Part shown: positions 32,230-43,595 of the stretch, piece after piece | How positions within the stretch are numbered: the stretch's first letter is position 1 | How the letters are laid out: each line of letters opens with the position of its first letter | Assembly (NCBI GenBank): GCA_037576215.1 | Contig: JBANDB010000001.1 | Span: 1,674,001 to 1,738,000, forward strand | Direction of reading: 5' to 3' | Length of the DNA: 64,000 bases | From: Armillaria gallica | Lineage: Eukaryota; Basidiomycota; Agaricomycetes; Agaricales; Physalacriaceae | Program-made: the position numbers and the translations under genes | The notes under the pieces: model-generated | The model's input: the letters and a program-made list of their open reading frames with translations, nothing else | Databases searched by the model: none | What the model was told of the DNA's origin: nothing

Positions 32230-32807
32230 ACGATATATGTGGACCCGTGGTCCACAGATGGACAAATGGATATTGATGGTTTATGGCCTCGTTCTAGGAT
32301 GATTACTGCACTGTGTGGCTGGCTATCTTCACATGTACGGCTGCAGTCTAGATATCGTACTGTTTTCCTTGCTGCTATTCAACAGATAATAATATGCATC
32401 ACAACGTGGTACATACCTCTCAGATTGCCGTTAAGTGAAACAGTTAGTGGGAAGTGGGAAGATAGACGCCTCTCTAGCGTGACTCCGAACGGTCTGATGA
32501 TGTTATTTCGGGGTCCGAAGGGTAGTATCGGAAGAAGTTATGTAATTTCATGTTCCAGGCAAAGAATCTTGGTACCATAGTTGAGGCGAAGTGATTCAGC
32601 TCTAAAAACGAGAGCGTCAATCAGTTCGAAGAAGATGTCGGACAAGAGTAAATGAAGCAGTTTTTACATAACGATCAAGATCGATAAGGACTGGCGACTG
32701 GCGACCGCCCATATCCTGGATCTTCTACAATCAAATCTCATAAGGAGATCCAGCAGCCCCGAGATTGTTTCTGCGGCGTCGATCCTCCCGGTCCCGAAAC
32801 TCTAACA
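32230..32807. other. Intergenic region
   Basis: An open frame at 32218-32580 has no family features. Nothing else is seen. Confidence 0.4.
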
Positions 32808-34397
32808 TCAGACCTCATCAAAGCATACATGACGGTACTCCTCTGGTACCTCCATATTTCCTTGACCCGCTAAGCTGCGTACGCTTGGTGTAGCCTTAGC
32901 TACAGCAGTCATGACAGACCATTCGCGTAGGCCGAATTGTATCCCTTTCGGCCGTTGCGATACCGTGATATCTTGAAGCTTCCACTGCGGGTAACGTTTC
33001 TGGGACACTTCACGCCTCAGAAGTCTCTGAAAACAAGCATCAGAACGCGTCAGAACAGCGGAATTCTTTGTTCCCTACACATTATTCAAGTTGTGAATGG
33101 TGGCTTGTATTGAGATGAGCAGACCCTGATTAAAGAACGGGATGTCAAATGATGAAAGAACAGTATCATCAGATTCTGGACGCACCTGACAAACCAATGA
33201 TATCGGAATAGATGAGTATCAGCCGGGCCAATCCCGACAGCTCAGACGCCAGTAAATCAAATGTCTCTGGGGTGATTGTGAACACAGATACATGCAACTT
33301 CTTCAAGAGCTGCGCATGTGAGAAAATAGTGACAACCATCTCCAATTGATCGTAGGTTAGGCGGTTGTTGAAAAGTGTGAGACTAGTCAACGTGTCCGAG
33401 GAACGACGCAAACACAACTCCAAATTATTAAATGGCAGACGTGCGGGGATCAAGCTCAAAGACTGAAGATTAGAGAGCAGGAGGGTATGTTTGTTCACAT
33501 GTTCGTCAAAAAAACGCTTCATCCACTGATCGGGCTGCTTGATAAGCGCTATTTCCTTTAGTGCGACATCTTTGAGTGTGTGGGCATGTTGGGTGAGTAT
33601 GTTGGCGAAGCCTGTTGGGTCACTGAGAGTGACCATGGCGACGTGCAGAACTCCCAAGTCGATGAAGCAAGGAAGGAGGCTGAAAATGTTTGAAAGATCC
33701 AAATAATGACTGGTCACCTTGAGACGGTGGATAGTGGGATTGAAGCATCGGTGAATACAACCCTCATCAAGTGCTCCATCTTGAGTAATGATGTTCTCTC
33801 CTTCACGGATCACCAGTTCCAGGTCTTCGAGAGAAAGGAAGGCCGGGTGGCTGGCTAGCATACGAGTGAGTTTTGGTAACGGAGCGTCAATGGCGAGCTT
33901 CTTGAGGTTCGTCCCAAAGGCATTCCAGAGGGAAGCGAAAAACTTTACTGGGACCTTTACTGGGCCCCAAAAGATACTGATGTCTTGTATATCGTTCAAA
34001 TAAGGCAGCATCTCAGACATAGCAGAAAACTGTGCCCTCAAGATCTAGGGAATCGGTTGAGACACGTTAATAGACGCAGAACTGATAGATGACGTACCCC
34101 AGCAATGATGCTGTTAGGAAACCAGTGATAGCAAAACTCGATGCGTCGTACAAACTTGGATATGTCAGAATCTCTTACAATGTCGTCAGATGGTAGACCG
34201 AAAACGAAATAAAAACCGACATACCTGAGATGTTCTATGACCTTCAGATTAGTGAATTTTTCCAACTTGACAGTGCGATACCGCGCCGCCATGGACGCAT
34301 GAAAGAAGGCAGAGTTAAGTGAATATAGCTCCTTGAGGTATTCATCCGGAATGTACGAGGCGACGCATTCCCAGATGTCGTAAGGAATGCCGGGCAT
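32808..34397 (-). CDS. F-box-like domain protein (basidiomycete family)
   Basis: Probable substrate-receptor-like protein of the expanded agaric F-box family. Start MPGIPYDIWECVASYIPDEY, continuing LKELYSLNSAFFHASMAARY; this is the typical F-box-like N-terminus (IPYDIW...IASFIP). An intron at about 34042-34096 leads to a leucine-rich region: MSEMLPYLNDIQDISIFWGP, LKKLAIDAPLPKLTRML, LLPCFIDLGVLHVAMVTL, DTLTSLTLFNNRLTYDQLEM, FDLLASELSGLARLILIY. The last exon (33008-32808) carries KRYPQWKLQDITVSQRPKG and ends YRHVCFDEV. The link between the leucine-rich exon (ending near 33187) and the last exon is not resolved. A short middle exon near 33128-33084 (GLLISIQATIHNLNN) fits both neighbours, but the first donor is out of phase by one. 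Divergent from the lipase, sharing a 315-base promoter. Confidence 0.65.
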
Positions 34398-34712
34398 GGT
34401 GGTTGCTGTGCAAGTTGATCAAGTGTCCAGGCTGCTGGTTGTTGATGGTTATCATACCGCCCATCCTGTTCAATAGAAAGAGCAAGATATCTGGGATTAT
34501 TTTTGCAATCGTAGTGAGTAACCATTTCTGTCCTGCCAGTGCCAGGCCGCAGGCAGGCGGAGAAAGAAAAGAACGATGTCAGAGTGCTGAGTTAGCAATT
34601 TCGGGCCGCGGCCTTTGTCATCCACGGCATGACGGCCCGAATGTTTCGTAAAACAAGCAACGTAGGCACAGCACCTTACTCTGAGTCCGGCGTGGTCCAC
34701 GAAACAATCAAA

Positions 34713-34736
34713 ATGCTCCTCTTTGCATCACCATAA
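34713..34736 (+). promoter_or_regulatory. uORF overlapping the lipase start codon
   Basis: An upstream ATG at 34713 opens seven codons (MLLFASP) and stops at TAA 34734-34736. The last A of this stop is the first A of the lipase ATG (TAATG). Such stop-start overlaps can couple or restrain initiation. This is directly visible, but only relevant if transcription starts upstream of 34713. Confidence 0.45.
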
Positions 34737-35959
34737 TGCCCCCCAAGGCCAAGTCCCCCAAATATGCCCTCAACGAAGCCCAAAGGCTCATGTATGCCTC
34801 CGAAAAGCTCATGAACTTCCGGTGGATTTCCAAGGTGGTAGCCTCGTATTCCTCGTATAGACTTTCCGAGAAAGATTTGGTACCGCCCAGCCTACAGCTT
34901 GAACTGGCCGAAATTGGTTAGTCCATGTTTCATCTCTGTTTATTACTCGTGTGACCGGGAATCACAACAGGTCAATACGCTGAGATCGCTTCGAACAATC
35001 ATGTTCCGGTGGACTTTGTGTTTAAGAACATCGACACCCTGATACAACCCGATTTCCCACTGGAAGACTACCAGGCGCTTCAGGGATCCATTTTGGTATC
35101 CGAGTTCTTTGGACGGGTCTCCCACTTGCATGCGTATGTTGCGTACCGCCCGCTCACGAAACAGCTCATCGTAGCTACCTCCGGAACGACCTCATTTCCT
35201 CAGGCCATTCAGGATATAAAGGTTGTGAAACACCGACATCGTTCAGGCCGGGGGGTCATCCACTCGGGATTCTGGAGCCTTTATAAGGGCGTACGGGATC
35301 CCGTTTATACAGGAATAGCCAAGGGCTTCCGAGAACATGACGTGAAAGAGCTGGTTATAACAGGCCATAGCATGGGTGGTGCCGTGTCGTATTTACTTAT
35401 GATCGATGCGCTCACCCAGAAGATAAATATACCCCCGGATGTGCGGCTCAAGCTGGCTTCATATGGTGCACCGAGAGTTGGCGATGCGTCCTTTGTGAAA
35501 TACTGGCGAGAGTTAGTATCAAAACATTGTGACGTGTATGGTGAATCATCTATGGTAGAACTATGTGTTAAGGCCTACAACGATGGTACATATATCTCTC
35601 ATTCAGTAGCTCCCGACTGACGTGCGTGCCTAGGGGTCCCCTCCTTACCACCTCTCGCGTTTGGTTATCGACATTGCACTGAGAGGCCTATGTATCTTGT
35701 ACATGGCCATATCTTTCGCATACCCGCTTCGGAGTGCGAGTTCTCTCTTTTCGTTGCCGAGCTTCCATCGGCAGACTGTATAACCATCGAACATCCCAGA
35801 GGAGGGCACAACTATTATAACGGGCGCGATATGGAACGAGTACCACGGCGGTTAAATTGGCTAGAGAAGGCGATGAGAGGTGAAGAGGATTGGATAGAGA
35901 AGTACAAGCTCCATGCTGCCAAACACCTCAAAGGGCTTAGTCCTATGAAATCCAAATGA
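34736..35959 (+). CDS. Class 3 lipase (alpha/beta-hydrolase), intracellular
   Basis: Triacylglycerol/acylglycerol lipase-like hydrolase. There is no signal peptide: the N-terminus MPPKAKSPKYALNEAQRL is basic and hydrophilic, so a cytosolic or lipid-droplet role is likely. Three exons join exactly: 34736-34916, 34971-35585 and 35634-35959. Domain signs: AYVAYRPLTKQLIVATSGT (the start of the lipase_3 domain), GVIHSGFWSLYK, the nucleophile elbow LVITGHSMGGAVSYLL (catalytic Ser), LASYGAPRVGD (with the catalytic Asp region) and HGHIFRIPA with EHPRGGHNYYNG containing candidate catalytic His. It ends KHLKGLSPMKSK. About 374 residues, intact. The start overlaps a short uORF. Confidence 0.88.
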
Positions 35960-36161
35960 AATCTTAATGTCCGTCGATACAGGTTCTTTACTAATAAGCT
36001 TACTTGAGCGTCAATATGTATTTGTACTCTACAAAGAGCCATTAAATAATATTGACTGAAATGTTTGATAACTTGGCTGATCTTTCGAAAATTTCTGAAC
36101 GTGCTACAATTACATTTGCTTAACCCGTCTACTCCTTTGTCCGACTGGTGGAATACAGCCC

Positions 36162-37611
36162 TTATAAAGGCTGGATGGTCGGGTCGGGTCCTACAGGAAC
36201 GACACGCGTAGGGTTGATCTAGAACAGAGGTTATTTTTCGACATCGAAGAAACCCAAAGAAATTCATACATGAGGATGCGACCAATAATAGTGCGTCTTG
36301 ATGTGTTCAAAGTTTGTAGAGGACTTGAAAGCATCGTTGTTCCAATATAACTTTTTCATCCACCTGGAAAAGTTCTTAGAGCAGTAGCATGGGCGGGTGA
36401 ATGAAACTAGCCTGTTAATTTCAGGATATCCATCACGAATGGTCCGGATGTTGCATTTGAAGTGGCCGACATACACTGGGTCGAAGCGAATCTGACGTCA
36501 CGATTAGACAAACATCCACCGTCCGTTATTCGAGCATGAACATACGATGGTTACCCAAAGTCTGATATCGCATTCCGTCAGCTGGTTTCCAATAATATAA
36601 TCCTTTCCAGTGAGGAGCTTTTCGACTTTGTCGAGGGATTCAAACAGTTTGTGAACAGCCTCTGAGTAGGCAGCCTGAGTAGTAGCAAACCCAGACCGAT
36701 AAACACCGTCTAGGAAAGAGTATGCTCATAATCAGATCAAGGAACAAGGGAAACCGTGAACCCACTGTTAATGGTGGGATAAATCCAGTCATTTAGACTG
36801 TCGATTTCTGCTCGAAGGGATTCAGGATAATAATCCAGAACGGCTTTGTCGGCCGAAAGCTTGTCATTGAAAGCCGTGTTGAACATCCGAATGATCTCAG
36901 AACTCTCGTTATTCACGATAGTTTGCAATTTCTTGTCCCAGAGGACCGGCACGGTAAATCTTAGGTATTAGTCAGACAATTTGAAAACAAGGAAAAAATC
37001 AACGGTGTACCTTCCTTCATAATGAGGCTCAGCCTTGAGATACAAGTCCTTCACATGTTGCGAATTGTATAGAGGGTCGGCATCCGCACCCGGAAACTGA
37101 TCTGCAGGTGCAAAAGGCCAACCATCCGTACCCATACGGGGTGAGACAACGGTAACGGCTGGTTGACGACTTGTCAGTCAATGAGAGATGGCAAGAAAAA
37201 CGAAGATACTCACGAACTATATCATCGAGACCCTTGAGCTTCCTGACGATCAAGGTACGCGTTGCCCAAGCTGAAGACATTCAGCTATGATATGTTATCG
37301 ATTCTTCATTCACGTACGACAAGCATAGGAAACGTATAGATGGTAGCGACCTGTACTGTATCTCTCAATATGTATCCTCGATAAAAGTCAACTTGCTGCT
37401 CACCAAGCTCTGGTTCAAATTTCCCCCCTTTTTCGATAACATTTCGGAAAGAGGAGGGTGCGCGTTTGAAACTGCCATCGTCTGAGGTTTTCATGATAGA
37501 AATGTCAGACTGAGCCTTGACAGTCTTAGAGGACATGGTATAAATCGCTGTTCGAGCTAGCGAAGAGAGAGACAGTGATGGTCTCACTAATGAGAGTACT
37601 CCCGGTAACAT
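36162..37611 (-). CDS. ECM4: Glutathionyl-hydroquinone reductase (Xi-class GST, ECM4-like)
   Basis: Reduces glutathionyl-(hydro)quinones, freeing glutathione; in wood- and litter-decay fungi it belongs to detoxification of aromatic breakdown products. Family markers: FRNVIEKGGKFEPELGRYHL, then YVSYACPWATRTLIVRKLKG with the catalytic Cys in CPWA. The Cys codon lies just before an intron (donor GTACGT), and splicing rebuilds Pro exactly. Further: VSPRMGTDGWPFAP, PVLWDKKLQTIVNNESSEII (glutathione-site NES/E-S-I), DYIIGNQLTECDIRLWVT (helix-capping motif) and YWSHPHINPTRVVPVGPDP near the end. Two in-frame starts exist: MLPGVLSLVRPSLSLSSL, Arg/Ser/Leu-rich as for mitochondrial import, and MSSKTVKAQSDISIM 25 residues later. 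It is divergent from ERG27 with 336 bases between. Confidence 0.88.
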
Positions 37612-37947
37612 GATACGGTTTGACGGACCGAGATGACGTCAACATGGGAACGCGTCGCAAAAGTAAATAAGTAAATAAAAAAGCCCTACTGCGACCTGAG
37701 TGGGAAGGCGTCTGTCCTCAGCCGTCCTTTTGCTCGTATAATCAAGAAATAACTTGAAATAAGTACATAGAAAGTTTTATTTGCCCTTAGCTATCACGGA
37801 GCCAGCGGTGGTGAAAATTCCACAGGCAAGCATTAATTAATAGGCAATAATACTATTTCGGACATCATGTGATACGCATGGGAGGGGAGATTTCTTAAAA
37901 ATAACTCAAAAAATAAACCATGTCGACCCATTCTTCATTTCGCTTCC

Positions 37948-39304
37948 ATGTCGTGGCCCATCGTCGTCGTGACCGGTGCTAATGGGTACGACTCCTGCTC
38001 TCCTTTCCCTTTCTTTACTCTGAGAATGCTTCAGCGGTGTCGGGTACTCGATATGCCAGCGACTTATCTTTCAACTATCCGACATGGATCAAGCTTTCTC
38101 ACCCTCCAGTTCTCGAGAAGGCGACCTTTTCCCTGACCCCTGCGAGGGCCTGACACTCGTAATGGCGTGTAGAAGCTTTCATCGAGCAGACACTGCGCGC
38201 CGTGAACTGTATGCGTCCCTGGACTCCCACATGGCCAAGAAAAATACTGGATACGGAGGACACGCGAAACGATTCAGGGAGAATTTGAAAATAGAAATTC
38301 ACACTGTTGACCTCGCGGAGATTTCAAGTATATTTGCTTTCGCAGATGAAGTGTCCAAAACGTACGTCGAGCGCTGGTTTCATTTCGCCCATCTGACTTT
38401 ACCAGGTATCCATATATCTCGCATTTCATTTTCAATGCAGGGGTGGCTAGTTATGATCACATTAATTGGCGGAAGGTCGTCCAACAATTCGTCGTGGATC
38501 CTATGGGTATGGTGACGACGCCCCAGTACAATATCCATTTTGTTGGTGAGTCGACCAAGGATGGACTGGGTTTGATCTGGCAGTCGAATCTTTTCGGTCA
38601 TTACGTTTTGGTGGGTTGACCTATGTCGCATTTTCACCCGTCTGACTTGTACCGACAGTTCCGTGCTCTCCATCACCTCCTTTCTGCTCCAGCATACAAG
38701 TGGGACACGCGGGTTATCTGGATGTCGTCTATCGAGGCCTCTCCCGATTTTTACGCATCCGATGATTGGCAGTTAATAAAACACACCATTTCATACAACG
38801 CAGTCAAATACCAAATAGACATCCTCGGAACGCAACTGGACCGGATCGCCCTTGAAACGCCAGATTCTGAAAAACGAATACGACACATAGTAGTTCATCC
38901 AGGAATCGCTTCTACCCCGTTTTCGAATAAACTTGTCAATTTTTGGACGAACGTGCTTAAAGTCGTATTGATGTATATTGTAGGTCACATTTGCCCGTCT
39001 GTTCCTCACCTACTGAACATATTGGCAGGCGCGTTGGTGTGGGTCGCGAAATCATGTGATCGATCCATTCAAAGCAGCGATATCAGCCGTATACATATGT
39101 TTGGTGCCATTGTCGATAATTTCCTCTTCGCAGGTTTATAAGAAGGGTGTTTATCAACCAGTGAGGTTTGCTGCAGAAACGGATAGGCTAGGACGAGCTG
39201 AGGTGGGCGTCCACAACGTCAAGTGGTGGCCAGAGCACCAGCAAGAAGCCGAACTTCTTGTTGACCGGTGCAACAACTTGTACGAGAAGTTCAAAAGTCG
39301 ATAG
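37948..39304 (+). CDS. ERG27: 3-keto-steroid reductase (ergosterol pathway)
   Basis: NADPH-dependent SDR of the C-4 demethylation complex in the endoplasmic reticulum, reducing the 3-keto group of 4-demethylated sterol intermediates to a 3-hydroxyl. The cofactor loop VVTGANGGVGYSICQRL is formed by splicing out an intron (37985-38033). Later: LTLVMACRSFHRADTAR, YPYISHFIFNAGVA with the NAG motif, NLFGHYVLFRALHHLL, VIWMSSIEA (catalytic Ser), and ISYNAVKYQIDIL (Tyr-x3-Lys). HIVVHPGIASTPF is the ERG27-type HPG loop. The C-terminal half has membrane-associated hydrophobic sequence and AAISAVYICLVPLSI. An intron near 38981-39029 joins MYI to ARWCGSRNHVIDPF. About 390 residues; no break. Confidence 0.88.
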
Positions 39305-39376
39305 TATTTTTTACATACAACTTCAAAATGATTACACTGGGTTCTTGGGCAAGCGTCAATATTTGTACACCGTCAG

Positions 39377-42300
39377 TCAAATGTTCCCACTAAAGATGTC
39401 CTGCTTCGTGCCCAAATAAAACACGGGAATTTCTCCTAGCCTGCATTGACATGGACAAACGCGCCACCTTGTCCAAATTCAACATCTGTCCACCTAAAAC
39501 CACGCTCAATCACAGTCAATCTGCTTGCGTCTGATCACTCACCAGTGAGTCCATGATAATCCTTGTTCTAACAAAGAATCAGGAAGGCAAGGAAGATACA
39601 CCACCTTGGAAGCCACGTTGGCCTCTGTGACTGGTGCAACGAGGATGCGCGGACCTGTTTATGCTGAAAATGAGGACATCACACGAAAACAAGTTACACG
39701 CGACTGATTATTCTCACCAAACATATACTCGTGGATGATACTCGGGTCATTCGCCCTCGTCCCGTTGACAACATTGTCGTCAGACGACGAGAAGTCGTAA
39801 TACAACGGCCTCATGATAGTCCTGCCTGTAGCCTGGAGCATTTGGAACAACTTTTTGACATATGGTATGAGCTGGTAGCGAAGAGTGATATACTGCAGGG
39901 ACGAAAGCTCTTTAACCTTCCAAAGTTCGGGTACGTTGGACATACCTCCTTGAGAATGACAAAATTTTCGTCTCCGTAGGCCCACGGCTGACAGAAGCGT
40001 TAGAACGGAGCAGAAGAATCGTACGAACGAGAAAATAACCTCGTTAGGACAGTTATTTCCAAACTTTACATTCGCCCCCGCAATATTACATCCCCGAGAA
40101 CTGTATAATCATTAGTTCCCTATGCAGAAGACAAGAGAGAAACGGTATTTCACCCATGGACACGCGTCTACAACGCCAGTCAACATAGCAGCACGGATAA
40201 AGAATACATCCCGACTTACATACGGCAAGAATACACCCATAGAAAACCACCGAACGAATAGCTCTCGCCCCTGTTTCATAGTCACTCGCAGAACAAGAGA
40301 GAAAAGCTCATGTCTTACAGCATCAGAATCCACATTCAAACCATCGAACCCGCCAATATCCAAGGTCCACGATGAGATCCCTGAAGCTGACACCGACACC
40401 CCAACAGTGATCTGTTGCGCCAATGTACTGAACTCTGATGAGGTATCACCACTCCAGAGGTAGGAGCAATACCGTTGCCCGCCAGCAAATGTACTTCTCG
40501 TTAGAGACATGTATTCACAAGACGTCGTGCTTTTGCTGTTTGTCAAGTTGTGCAAGCCTTCGTCTATTGCTGCCTGGTGAAACCAAGGGTACAATTTCCC
40601 CGTCGCTTCCTGCGTGCCGCTGAAGTACTGGGTAAATGTTCTTGCATACGGAAGTATGTTGATGGGTTGCCCGTCTAGGATAATGTTGTGTCAGTCTTCA
40701 CCCGACGTGGACAATAAGACACGCCTTACTGTTGACGAGCGGTTCTCCCAGACTGCCACCTTGGAAACATATTAAAATCGTATAGGCAAATCCGATCTCT
40801 GCGGAGCATACCATCTGCTTGGTCAATCCAGAAGTTATGTATACCGATTGAGAAGTAGCTATCGTTGAGGCGCTTCCCTTGTATACCCAGTAAGAGAAGC
40901 CGTTGGAACGGACAATCCTGAATAGCGACTTACAGAGAAACTCCCGAGCAGCGGGGTTCGTGGAATCCACTAAATAAAGATATTCAGGGACAAGCGTAAA
41001 AAATAAAGGGAGCTTCCATACCAAGACGAATATAGACGCCGGCGAAAGAGTCCTGGACCCCTGTTCCATCTCTGGTCGTTGCCAACATTCCTCCCCGTTG
41101 AAGGGAGAGATAATTCACCGAGAGATCTTCGACACTGGGCCACAGCGACACCATCATTTCTGCTCCAGTCAGTTCTTTAACTTGCGCCGCCATACCCGCT
41201 GGATCCGGCCAAAATTCGGGATCGAAAGACCTAGACACAGTGAGTCTGTCACAGACCGAAGAACTTTAAAGTTGACGTACCAGTCACCCTGATATTTCCA
41301 GTTGAAGAAGTCTAATGTCAACCTCGTTTTAGAGGTCTTTTCCGAGTTAGGTGAGGTGAAAACTCACCAACGACGATTAAGGACACGCTGACCTTCTCGT
41401 CATGGAAACGTTGCGCCACATCGATGACTTGGGATTGGTTCCAGTAGCGCAATTTGGATTGTTGATAACCCAGGATAAAGTCAGGAGGTGTTGGTTGACG
41501 ACCTTGTGAAAATATATTAAACCTGGGAAATGCTGATGCAGAGAAAACCAACCTGTCACGCCAGTGTATTGCTGCTGGAGTGCGTCGTAATTCCCAGGAG
41601 CCGCAGTCGTTCTACCACACATAAATCAGAGATAGCCGCGAAAGTGCCGGTGTAGCTCACAAAAAATAATCTACAACATTGGCTTCAGAGGCCACAAAAC
41701 GCGTCCGACGCTGGCTGAATTCTGGTCCAGACTTTTGAGATTATGAATAGCTTCCCCCCAAGGCAATTTCCGTACCGATCTGCCCTTGTCCAGGCATATT
41801 GAAGAACTGGAGATAACCCTGCTCCGAAAGTCAGAACGCGGAATATTATTTAAAGAGGACCAACGGTCACAACAAACTTTATTCGACATGTAGACAGGGA
41901 TCGGGACTTGAGAATTGAAGTTGATAAGGTCGATAACTTGTCCTTTCTTGTTCACGGAATCATCTCTACAGCAGGCCTGTTGCCCCATGCCATAGAACTG
42001 TTCGTCAGGATCCGAAGTGAAGGAGAATGCCGCTTGGAAGCTCGAAGCCCGGAAGTCTTGTGTATAGAATCTTGATGGAAGAGCCTTGGTGTCCGCATAT
42101 TCCGACGTCAACAGCGTATCGGTGCCATTCGATTCCCGGCGGTAAAAGAAAAGCCTCCCACCCTGGACAGAGACAAGGAGATCCCCGTTGATGAATTGGC
42201 CGGAACCTTGAACTCCTAGTTCTGTGTCAAAAGATAGACCTTGATTACCTCCGGGGCCTTCAATCGGAGGGTCGTACAGAGCTGAGAGCTCAGTCCCGGT

Positions 42301-42515
42301 GGGGTCTCTCATCAGACTGGATCGCACGCGAACCCCATTGGTTCCAAAAGGCTGAGTACAATTCAATTAGACAGAAAAGAGTATCGAGAGCCATCGCACG
42401 TCCTTACTTGAATGTAAACACGTTCGAAACCGTTGATTATCCGTATCCCAGCGGCGTTAGCCAACGTTGGGAAAACAGTGGCTACTGCCAAGCACAACCG
42501 AGCACGAAGAAGCAT
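39377..42515 (-). CDS. Secreted glycoside hydrolase family 31 (alpha-glucosidase/alpha-xylosidase type)
   Basis: Retaining alpha-glycosidase acting outside the cell. Signal peptide MLLRARLCLAVATVFPTLANA. The N-terminal beta domain includes PFGTNGVRVRSSLMRDPTG and FTSDPDEQFYGMGQQ. The catalytic barrel has GRQPTPPDFILGYQQSKLRY, SVSLIVVDFFNWKYQGDWSF, and the nucleophile segment NFWIDQADGGSLGEP (catalytic Asp in WIDQAD, split by an intron near 40774). YCSYLWSGDTSSEF and SSWTLDIGGFDG follow, the latter around the acid/base region. Then NEPWAYGDENFVILKRYVTLRYQLIPY and PRILVAPVTEANVASKV. Many short introns. At the end the frame meets TAG at 39436 (VHVNAG); one added base would continue GEIPVFYLGTKQDIF to 39377. 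The protein is therefore about 20 residues short, or a base is missing in the assembly. Exact substrate unknown. Confidence 0.82.
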
Positions 42516-43595
42516 AATTGGGAAGAGACGAGAAAGGCCAGCTGGCTTGTATTTATGCTTTTCGGTCTGTTGACAGTCTGCACGTAATAGACGGTCCGTA
42601 CGACAGTGCGTGCACTAAGGATCATCGGAAGTGCTTAGAACGGGGTTACCAGCACGTACGACCTATCACATGGGCAGAGATGAACTGGAAGATAATCGGA
42701 GACGAGCATATGAGGATGTACAAATTCATCAGAAGCTTCAAGGTGACTTCGAAAAGGTGGAGAAAATCCAGGTCGAGGTCACGCCACTGTGAATGGTATG
42801 AGTGTATACATCAATAGAGGCATGTTATATGTACATACTGGATTGTGAAGATTTTGGAGTGTTCAGTTTGAGGATTCGTAGTGAGCCATCTCGCCTCACC
42901 AGTGACGGTTGGAACGAATGTAAGGTCGGCATCTCCCGACCCTGAGCGCCGGCGCACCGCCACATGCTGATCGCAACCCAAAAAGCTTCTTTTCCGTCTT
43001 CTCCGTATGCGTGTCCGCGGGCTCACACAGCCAGCTCGTCCCTGCTTGTCCTTTGGACCAATGGGTGCTCGCAGATTTACTTTTCAACCTAAATAAGTCG
43101 TTATATTCGTCTCTTCTTCTCTACGGCCCGCACGTTTACGAAGAAGGCCGCCGCACCGACTCGATCTGTGTTTCCTCTGGCTCATGATCGCCATTTTTTA
43201 CCCAATTGCAAAACTTATTGGTCATGATATAGCGGTAATTCATTGCCCCGAGCGTCAACGTCAAACACTACTCCGTTCTCGTGTCGAATATTGGCCACGG
43301 AGGTCTTTGGAAAACATGACCGGGTTTTCTCTACAAAATCAGTATCTGAGACTTAGGAGGGCCATTCGCGATTTCTCAATGAGAGTGTCTTCTTGCAAGG
43401 CCCCTGTACAGCACTAAATATTCTTTGGAACTTGGCTGGCCGACTAGGAGGTGTGTACGCCGCTATAGACCGACATAGAGGGGTAAACAGTGGGTCATCG
43501 ATCATTCCACATACGATTCCTAACAGAGTTGCCCCTAATGTATTTGGTTTTTATAACGCTTGGATCTGCCGCTGTCCTATCTGAGCCTCTTCACT
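42516..43595. other. Intergenic region, divergent GH31 and DUF6534 promoters
   Basis: About 1.1 kb without a supportable gene. Open frames at 42811-43087 and 43184-43417 lack family features. It must contain the promoters of both flanking genes, which diverge. Confidence 0.5.
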
